A stretch of 26,254 nt of DNA, taken from the NCBI GenBank assembly GCA_015499985.1, contig JAAAUF010000597.1, positions 1-26,254 of the forward strand, read 5' to 3'. Of this stretch, positions 19,601 to 26,254 are shown piece by piece. The stretch is from Haplosporangium gracile (lineage: Eukaryota; Mortierellomycota; Mortierellomycetes; Mortierellales; Mortierellaceae). The notes below the pieces were generated by a model. It did no database searches. It had not been told where the DNA came from and saw nothing but the letters and a program-made list of their open reading frames with translations. The first letter of the stretch is position 1, and the number at the start of each line of letters is the position of its first letter. Both the position numbers and the translations under genes were made by a program.

Positions 19601-21690
19601 CTAACTTACGCCACCGAAAATATACTTCCTCTCCTTTATTCAGCTCGTGTTCGCGGCGTTGATCTATATAGCATCGACACTCCTCCACAGGTCGATGTAC
19701 AGGCCCAGCACAATTATCCAAGACGTTGTCATTCTCTATGCAGGCTTGGTGTGTCTGATCATTCTTTTTGTTCCCAAGTTGATCGTCATATGGCAACAGG
19801 GCGGCCAGGAGAACTCGAGAACCTTGAGTGATGTCACCAATCATGACGACGACCTCCATCATCAATTTGGTGGGATCGGTAACCATATTGGGGGAAGGAT
19901 GGCTAGGATGGGCAGCGTTGGTAGTATTGCCAGTCTTGGTTTTGGTGGCAGAAGTGGAGGTGGAACAGGCGTGGGTGACACAGTTGCTACCACAGGAGTA
20001 CCGGAATTCAGGGTTCGAGCATTGGATCCCGACATTGCATTCTCCAAAGGAACAGGCACAGTGATGACGTTTGAGCAGTTTGAGGATCGACTCAATGAAA
20101 CCATTGTAGCTGCAGCACCCACACCCACATCAGCAACAGTAACAAAAGCAGCAAATGCCTTCAAGGGCCACAGCAGCAGCAGCCAAAATCCTCGACAACA
20201 ACGATCTTTGAGGTTTTCTCCGATCCTCCAGCCAGTCAATCCGACCATCCTTCGATCCCTATCACTCGAACACAAAACGAGTTGTTGCAGCGGTGGACCA
20301 GAGTCCTATGGATTGTCGGATTCGCCCGATATCTGGAGCACTGGCAGTAATAATGGTGATAGTGGTAGCACAGGCAACGGTGACTTCTTCCGCAGGACGT
20401 CTCGAGTCGCTCTTGATGAGGTGGTTCCAGCTCTGGAGGAGGAAGGAAACCCTCACAGCACTTTTGGTGAGAACAACAACAACGGACAGGAGGCGTATAG
20501 CAGGTCAGGTTCAGTTTCGGGGCTGGGTCGAATGGCCACTGGGGAATCGTTTTCTTCATCCACAGTTTTTGGTGGCTCTGGTTTTAATGGTGGTGGCGGT
20601 AATGGGTTCACAGGAGGAGACAACGTCAACAATATCAACTACAATCAGTTCCGAATGGGAATCTTTTCCTTTGGGATCAAGGATGATATACAGACAGTAC
20701 CCGTACTGATCATCGACAAGCGCCGCTGGCGGTGGCTCCTGCAGTTCACTGCGCGGTGGCGGGCCATGCAGCTCATTGTCGTCTCCTCCCTCAACGTGGT
20801 CATCCTCAGAGATGTAAGTTTCTCTCCCTCCCTCCCTCCCTCTCTCTTTCCTTTTGTGTAGTAGCAGCCATGTATGAAACATTACCCCCAGCTAATTTTT
20901 TTCTCCTTGACGTTTTTGTTCTTTTCTTTAGCAAGGGGCAAAGAAGTCGTATTCAGAAACATTCCTATACACGATGGCAGAGCCATTCACAGAGCCTGGA
21001 TGTGGAGGGCACTTCTACCTCCGCGTCACATGTCTCAACAATCGGCTCTTGCAACTCGAGTTCCCAAACGCCATTGCGCGTGATCAGTGGTCGCGCGTTT
21101 TTAACGCCTCCACTTCCTCCACTTCCTCCACTTCCTCCTCCTCGGATGGACGGAGCTTGTCGCGTCGACTTGAGGGGTCTGGTAGTGGTCCCGGCGATGG
21201 TAGCAACAAAGATTCAGGAAATGGTGGTAGTGGGGAAGTAGGGAGAGGAGAAGGAGGAAGAAAAAGAGGACCGTTGCCAACGACCACGACTGTGAGCTCT
21301 TTGTCTCTGTCTGGGGACCATCGCAAGTCCAGGTCCAGGAATCCTCTCAAGTGGATCCAACGCCATCAGATTATCTTTGAGTCTGCTGGGCCTGAAGGCC
21401 AAAAGGAGGGAAAGTCTAAAAGTAGAGGAGGTTCTGGCTCTGATCGCTATGGTGGGTTTGGAGCAGACGGCGATGCGAGGTACGATAAATTCGACTGGAT
21501 GGGTAGTACAGGACTCATGCATCAGTTGTCATCTTTAGATCTCGACCTCTCGTCTTTATCTGCTACAGCGCTACCGTCCCCGCTCTCGGAGGCTGGAGGA
21601 GTGAATCCAAAGATTAACAAAGGGTGCACGGGACAGCAACACCTCCTTGACCAGCAGCAATCGAATGCCCCTCCTGAGAACAATATTTAG
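16627..21690 (+). CDS. class C (GABA-B/glutamate-receptor-like) G protein-coupled receptor with long C-terminal tail
   Basis: The model is join(16627..17115,17217..17265,17419..17519,17615..17711,17818..18163,18268..19534,19644..20813,20932..21690), eight exons and 1425 residues. All introns are GT-AG, 95-153 bp, and the phases close exactly. Residues 1-52 form a signal sequence with a long basic n-region, a core near 28-43 and a likely cut at THA-Q. About 130-545 form a periplasmic-binding-type ligand domain (ANF/LIVBP fold): AIRLAVNDINAQKILP, ISAVIGD, IPQCS, YFIRTVP, WRRIGIIY and GHPYVWI. About 578-833 are seven helices of the 7tm_3 type, with the family's PCFCILELIGIIML, AIVVKNYRVYRIF (end of TM3) and NEARAISYVVYN (TM6). 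The tail of about 590 residues is Gly/Ser/Asn-rich, with a PH-like block at about 1121-1232. It is a plasma-membrane sensor for a small ligand, perhaps an amino acid; the ligand is unknown. Confidence 0.93.
17371..17405. repeat. 9-bp tandem repeat (TTGTTCATA)~4 in receptor intron 2
   Basis: Three perfect copies and one partial copy of a 9-bp unit end 13 bp before the intron 2 acceptor at 17418. The repeat adds to the intron's length (153 bp, the longest in this gene) and lies where the branch site and polypyrimidine tract should be. Confidence 0.92.
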
Positions 21691-21742
21691 ATTGAAGCAA
21701 TCGTCATAGCCACTCATTTGTCGTATTGTTGCTATTTGTGTT

Positions 21743-21748
21743 TTTATT
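21743..21748 (-). terminator. AATAAA poly(A) signal of the POLD4 gene
   Basis: The minus strand reads AATAAA 70 bp after the POLD4 stop (21818). It lies three bases from the receptor's own ATTAAA signal on the other strand. Confidence 0.5.
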
Positions 21749-21750
21749 AC

Positions 21751-21756
21751 ATTAAA
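21751..21756 (+). terminator. ATTAAA poly(A) signal of the receptor gene
   Basis: ATTAAA, the commonest variant hexamer, lies 60 bp after the receptor stop (21690). Cleavage downstream of it would place the receptor 3' end opposite the POLD4 3' UTR. Confidence 0.45.
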
Positions 21757-21817
21757 AAGTATGGCCTGCTGTAAGAAAGACCCTTGCATGTATCCCAAAA
21801 TATCCATATCCCCGTTC

Positions 21818-22850
21818 TCAAACGCGTCCTTCAAACAGCGGTGTGTTCAGACTCGAACACTGAAGCAAAGTATCCTTGACATGTTGTGGAGGATGGAGTC
21901 CCTATTTACACCAACCCAACCACCAAGAAAAGCAAAAATATAATAACAATGTATAGCTTTAGTGTGCGATCAATGCATCCATAAAAACCAGCATCCACAG
22001 ATAGTATATACTCCGCGCTTCCTTTTGGTTGACTCACGAGGGTGAAGGCACGTTCCCAGCGCTCCAGACGCGTCATATCCGTGCAGGGACCATACTTGCT
22101 GGCCAAGTCGAACTGGCGGAGCAATTTTTCAAAGTCCGAAAGGTCTGCTTGATGGACTATTTTCGACCATTACATCAAAGTAACGAAAGGCAGAACGGAT
22201 AGTAAAGAATAGCCATCAATTGATGTCCTAAGTAAGTGAACTGAGTATCCCGAGAACAAAAAAGCAGAGAACAAAAGGAGAGGAAGAAAAAAAAAAAACT
22301 TACAGCCGCTATGGATGTCTCCGATGTTGAGTACAATATACGGGGTCTTATTCTTCTTATTGTTGCCTGCGTCGGCCGAAGAGCGTGTTGAGAAGGTGGG
22401 TTTGGTGACTTTTGCGGCTGCAGGTCTCGTAATCGGATCCAATGCTGTCTTCTTTGTTGTTCCCGTCTTTCCTGCAGACCGCGTGATTCTTCCTGAAGTA
22501 ATGGCGGCGTCGGAGTCGTCGTCAGACTGCTCAATTTCCTCATTCAGGGAATCATATTCATCCACGACGCGGTCGTCTTCATCCTCATCGACCTGTTGCT
22601 GTTGAGGAAGGGTGTGGAGTTGTACGTCCTCGTCTTCTTCAGTATTCGCGTGCTCAATCTCGTCCAATACCACTTCGTCCTCGTCGTCCTCGTCGTCACT
22701 GTGGTGCTGAGCTTTCTTGACGACGGCAGGTGCGGAGACTGCGGGCTTTTTAACAGTCACTATGCGTTGTATGGTCGTGGGTTTCTTCCCGCGTGTGAAG
22801 AAGTTGTTGGCAGTCGCTGTTGATTCGGTGGGGGCTTTCTTGGGTGGCAT
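21818..22850 (-). CDS. POLD4: DNA polymerase delta subunit 4 (p12/Cdm1 family)
   Basis: The model is complement(join(21818..21901,22038..22156,22304..22850)), three exons and 249 residues, with phases closing exactly and introns of 136 and 147 bp. The conserved core spans the splices: LLRQFDLASKYGPCTDMTRL and ERWERAF from exon 2, joined to GLHPPQHVKDTLL from the 28-codon last exon. This matches the POLD4 pattern LRQFDL-x(2)-YGPC-x-(G/D)-(I/M)-TRL-x-RW-x-RA-x(3)-GL-x-PP. The protein is the small accessory subunit of the replicative polymerase delta and acts in the nucleus. It is longer than usual: human p12 has 107 residues, while here about 180 residues precede the core. They are basic at the extreme N-terminus (MPPKK), then rich in Asp/Glu runs. 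ANNFFTRGKK at about 14-23 is reminiscent of a PCNA-binding box but lacks its Gln. It is convergent with the receptor gene. Confidence 0.93.
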
Positions 22851-23414
22851 GGCTAATGTGTTTGTTTGGTGGGGTTTGTTGTTGTTTTGGAATGAGTGGA
22901 GAGGAGAGAGGTGAGAGGCGAGGAGAGGAGATGGGTGGGGGGGTTTTTTTTTTCGGCTTTGTGTCCGTCGTTTCGTTTGACAGGAGTAATAAATATCATG
23001 TGACTCATATGATGACAGGACGATGACAATCAGCAGACTCCTGTCTCTCTTTCTCCTTAACATTTTGGTGGAGCGAAGAAGAGAAAAGGAGAGGGAGGAC
23101 GGAAAGGGGGGGGGGAACGCGTCGCGTATCGTCGCGTAGTCAAGTAGGACGACGCATCAAAGAACGCACTTGTGAAATCTCGGTAAAACTTGAACAAGCA
23201 TGTAAACTAGTCCTTGTATATCTGCACAAGCGGGAATGAACTATAGTAATTGATTGAAGGTGAAGAGGCAAAGGTTTGCCCGACACACATGAGCCTAGAC
23301 AAAGAAAAAGGGGTCCTTGACCAGCTGTCGCTCATTGAACGGGAGGGTGAAAAAACAAGAAAAGAGAGTTTCAACAACTGTTTCTTGTCTTTCTTCGTTT
23401 TTTTTAAGCATGCC

Positions 23415-23431
23415 TCGATCGATCGATCGAT
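23415..23431. repeat. (ATCG)4 microsatellite
   Basis: Four CGAT/ATCG units form a self-complementary stretch. Nearby are GGGTGAAA triplets (about 23470-23490) and ACAAGG repeats (about 23503-23525), so this is a local cluster of simple repeats. Confidence 0.85.
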
Positions 23432-24204
23432 CACTCCATGGAGCTTTTGATCTAAACCAGGGGGTCGAAGGGTGAAAGGGTGAAAGGGTGGACAATTGAA
23501 CAAGGGACAAGGACAAGGACAAGGGGAAAGGGTATCACGCCTTATGAGTTTCTTTACTCCTTTTAAGATACTTTAAACAGTTTGTCAACTTTCTTTTCTA
23601 CTGTAGTAGAAAAAAATAAAACGACATCTGGCAATGGGGAGGGAGAGGGCAAGAATAGCGAAGGCATTAGGTTGTTCCAAATAAAAGTGTAAGGGGTCGA
23701 AGAGGCTTGGACCAATCCATACGATTCCGCGGGAAAGCAAAGGGACATGTTGTCCTTCTGTCTATGGTTGAAAACAAGAAGACAAAGAAGGAGGGAGTAC
23801 CCCCGACTCGTTCGAAAAGAAACCATAGGGACTGCTCAGCGCCCATGGAAGGAGTGGGTAAACTGAACGGTAACAGGTCAGAAGGTCTAGAAGACGCGCT
23901 TACAAAAGCAAAATGCAAAATTTTAAAGAAACCTACAACTCTCCTCCGGCGGAATGATTTCTATTTGTGCTTATTTATGCACATGCACCCTGCTGCAAAT
24001 CATTTTTAAAGAGGGCAACGACCCACACACTGTCCATTCCCTCTGTTACTTACGCTTAGGTAAAAAGAAACCTTCTTGTGACACCAACCAGATGCACCAA
24101 AAAGCTCTCGTTGTGTTATGTTCTTCTGAAATCTGCGATTCTGTCGTTTGTTGAACTGACCTGTCATCGTTACGGAAAGAAATTGGACTTATTACTATTT
24201 CGAT

Positions 24205-24210
24205 TTTATT
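24205..24210 (-). terminator. AATAAA poly(A) signal of the cyclin gene
   Basis: The minus strand reads AATAAA 139 bp after the cyclin stop (24349), a plausible distance for a fungal 3' UTR. Confidence 0.4.
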
Positions 24211-24348
24211 TTTGCATGCTTTTCGATTTTATATATGTGTAAGGGTATGATGGTTGGATGAATGTGATGCATGGATGGATGGGCGCAGGTGAGAAGGTGT
24301 GTGAACGAATAGGTCTCGTAGACCTCTTAGGCCAAAAAACGACTGGGC

Positions 24349-26146
24349 TTAGGCATCCTTCTTGCCCACAAGCAGGTTCCAGCAGGTCTCAAGGTCATGG
24401 CTCATCGTCGCCAGATCGAAATTCAAAAACGTCAAAAACTCGGCCTCCATTCGGTCCAGGTCCTCGACTTGCAACACAGATCCCGCGGCGTTCGCTGACG
24501 ACGAAGAGGAAGAGTTTTGCGTGACGGAATGCATAATGGAGGAAAGGCTTTGGAGTTGTTGAGATTGTTGTTGGGCTTGGGTGGGCGTTTGTCCTTGGGT
24601 GGGCGTGGTTGGGACCGGGGTATTGGATGCCATGGTCGAGGTCTCGCTTACTTGAGGCGATGGCGGGACGGACGACGACAAATAAGGGGATGAAACCTGC
24701 TGCTGATGCTGCCCCGAAGACGAGATATTCCCAGATCCTGCTGACGTAGGCGTGGTGGGGGTCCTTGCGAACAATCCAAGATTCAACAGACGAACCCAAG
24801 CGTGGTTCGAGAAAATCAACTCCGAGTTCAGTCTCGACTCCAACGTCTGCTCCACTTCTTCGTCCTCCTCTGGTACAACTGGTGGATCGTAATACAGACT
24901 GTTCTCTAATGCTGATTCCTGGGAATGAAGAGGTGGCGAAAGGGCTACACTGCAACGATATTTCGCCGCAATGATGAACGCAATCAGAAAAAGGCGATGG
25001 GAACATCCTTGCTCGCCCTTGGCCTCTGGGTTTTTCTATTTCGCAACAAAACAACAAATTAAAGTGAGGTTAATTTTGTGAACAAGGAAGTTAAAAAAAA
25101 AAGCGCACCAACCATTTTTTCATTCTGTCTCTTCACAGCCCAATTTTCTCCTGCACTTCAAGAGTTTGTCCAAGAATTAAAATACTTACAGCTTTTAGCC
25201 GGTCAACATAGATTAGGGCCAGCGTCAAGGTCAAGTTAGGGAACGGCACTTTAGGTAGCTGCGGGAGGTTCCTGGAGGTATTGATTGGTTGTGGGAAATG
25301 GCGCGATGCATCTGATGATGACTTTCCGTTGTGCGAGGGAGACTCGGACCTGTGGTACACTGGAGGGTATGTCTGATCATGTTGATCATATTGATGTTGT
25401 TGCCGCTGTGAGTAGCGGGGTTGGTGTTGCTGTTGCTGCTGCTGTTGCGAATGAAAATGTGGCTGTGCTGAATGTTGTTCATAGTGGTCGTTGTTTCCTT
25501 CCCGATAGCCTTGGTCGTATGGTCCCTGGAAGGAGGATTCAGAGTCCATTGGCCAGGCCATGGGCTGTTGTCGATATTGTTGTTGGCTGTCTGCAGAGTA
25601 GTAGTCAGACTGCTGGTGCTGATGACGAGCATGACGCTGTCCTGCATGGTCATGGTAATCTGGCGAGTAGCGATGACGATGTCGTCGGTTGGACAGGGCT
25701 TTGAGTGGTCTTGAGTCTACAAAGGTACAAAAAGTAATAATGGACGCATGAGTACATTTGATTGGGAAACTGACGATGTAAATATTTTATCTGATAATAA
25801 TGATCAAATAAAGATATATTTTCATTCAGGTACAGCAATATACAAAACCACCTACTGGATGTATGAAGTTCTTGCGCATTGTTGTTGTCGTTGGTCAGTT
25901 TGGCTGTGGTCTCTTGCGTTTGTGGCTGGTGATGGACGGTCGTCGCTTGAGGAGGCTGTGCATTGGGATTTCCAGCTGTAAGGGAAAGGATGTGGCGTAT
26001 GTAGTTGGCGAGTGACATTAACTGTGTGGCGTGGTTTGGATTATTCCGTGATGACGCTGCTGTTGCTGCCGAGGGCGAGGCTGCGCTGGCCGACTCTTCG
26101 GACGAACCTGTCGGCGCAACTGAGGGTGATGCTTCCCAGCGGGAAA
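24349..26146 (-). CDS. Pho80-like cyclin (PCL family), 5' end outside the window
   Basis: The model is complement(join(24349..25035,25190..25716,25856..26146)); the phases close and about 500 residues are visible. Splicing GTAAGT (25189) to AATAG (25036) joins LTLALIYVDRLKA to KNPEAKGEQGCSHRLFLIAF, the hallmark of Pho80/PCL cyclins (YIeRL..knp.akG....HRLFl.aliiA.K). Then come SNHAWVRLLNLGLF and MEAEFLTFLNFDL, the later cyclin-box helices. Such cyclins activate Pho85-type CDKs in phosphate signalling, polarity or the cell cycle; which role applies here is unclear. MSLANYIRHIL (26018) may be the first helix. A His/Gln-rich insert of about 195 residues separates it from the core, and a Ser/Thr/Gln-rich insert of about 110 residues lies before the last helix. 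The reading frame is open through Ser/Ala-rich sequence to an acceptor (TTACAG) at 26147, so an upstream exon is expected beyond the edge. Translation could alternatively start at 26018. Confidence 0.85.
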
Positions 26147-26254
26147 CTGTAAGATGTGTACAGAAGGCTATTGATAGACAAATGGAAAATGGTCAATGGT
26201 GAGATGGGATGTATGGTTAGTACGTGTCAAAGTATACGATTGTTGTTTGTGTGT
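26147..26254 (-). other. probable intron of the cyclin gene, cut by the window edge
   Basis: A pyrimidine-rich TTACAG acceptor precedes the first visible cyclin exon, and the frame upstream meets a stop near 26186. The donor and earlier exon(s) would lie at or beyond the right edge. Confidence 0.45.

Larger units (their letters stand above)
22851..24348. other. spacer between POLD4 and cyclin genes, no gene seen
   Basis: The first part (about 22890-22945) is GA/G-rich on the plus strand, which makes a CT-rich leader for POLD4 on the minus strand. The rest holds no convincing protein and no RNA gene. It contains G-runs near 23105-23115, short tandem repeats at 23415-23525 and a minus-strand AATAAA at 24205-24210 that probably ends the cyclin transcript. 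Confidence 0.55.

Noticed and set aside
22851..23063. Longer POLD4 frame starting at 23063
   Set aside because: The upstream part reads through GA/CT-rich leader DNA and lacks family similarity. MPPKK at 22850 is a better start.
23667..24154. Frames of 66-100 codons between POLD4 and the cyclin gene
   Set aside because: They are short, lie on both strands, show no family similarity, and one has no ATG start.
1..26254. CRISPR arrays, prokaryotic operons, or intact transposons
   Set aside because: No regularly spaced repeats, no transposase or reverse transcriptase motifs and no terminal inverted repeats were seen. Introns show the DNA is eukaryotic.

Overview
The window is fungal nuclear DNA. 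Genes carry short GT-AG introns (95-154 bp, with one of 692 bp), and pyrimidine-rich leaders precede the start codons. The proteins are typical of fungi: an RMD1/RMD8-type DUF155 protein, a Pho80-like cyclin and an F-box protein. A class C (GABA-B/glutamate-receptor-like) GPCR, a family absent from yeasts and most Dikarya but kept in early-diverging fungi, suggests Mucoromycota/Mortierellomycota. A Mortierella-type genome is my guess. Taxonomy is inferred, not proven.

Layout. (1) 115-1842 (-): intronless six-helix membrane protein of no recognised family. (2) 2368-4203 (-): intronless METTL21/EFM-type (Methyltransf_16) methyltransferase with a long N-terminal half. (3) 4204-9977: 5.8 kb spacer with no confident gene; it holds a (CAGA)n microsatellite, a C19T9 block, a homopyrimidine tract, GA-rich blocks and a weak two-exon candidate near 5.4 kb. 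(4) 9978-12079 (+): two-exon F-box protein. (5) 13268-15724 (-): five-exon DUF155 protein. (6) 16627-21690 (+): eight-exon class C GPCR of 1425 residues, divergent from (5). (7) 21818-22850 (-): three-exon DNA polymerase delta subunit 4, convergent with the receptor with only 127 bp between stop codons. (8) 24349-26146 (-): 3' part of a Pho80-family cyclin gene that runs off the right edge.

I built every spliced model by hand, from splice sites, phase and agreement with family consensus; each model closes exactly in frame. The genes form no cluster or operon and look like a normal stretch of fungal chromosome. The most interesting item is the receptor: a periplasmic-binding-type ligand domain, seven helices and a tail of about 590 residues that contains what looks like a PH-like fold. 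A four-codon uORF ends five bases before its start codon.
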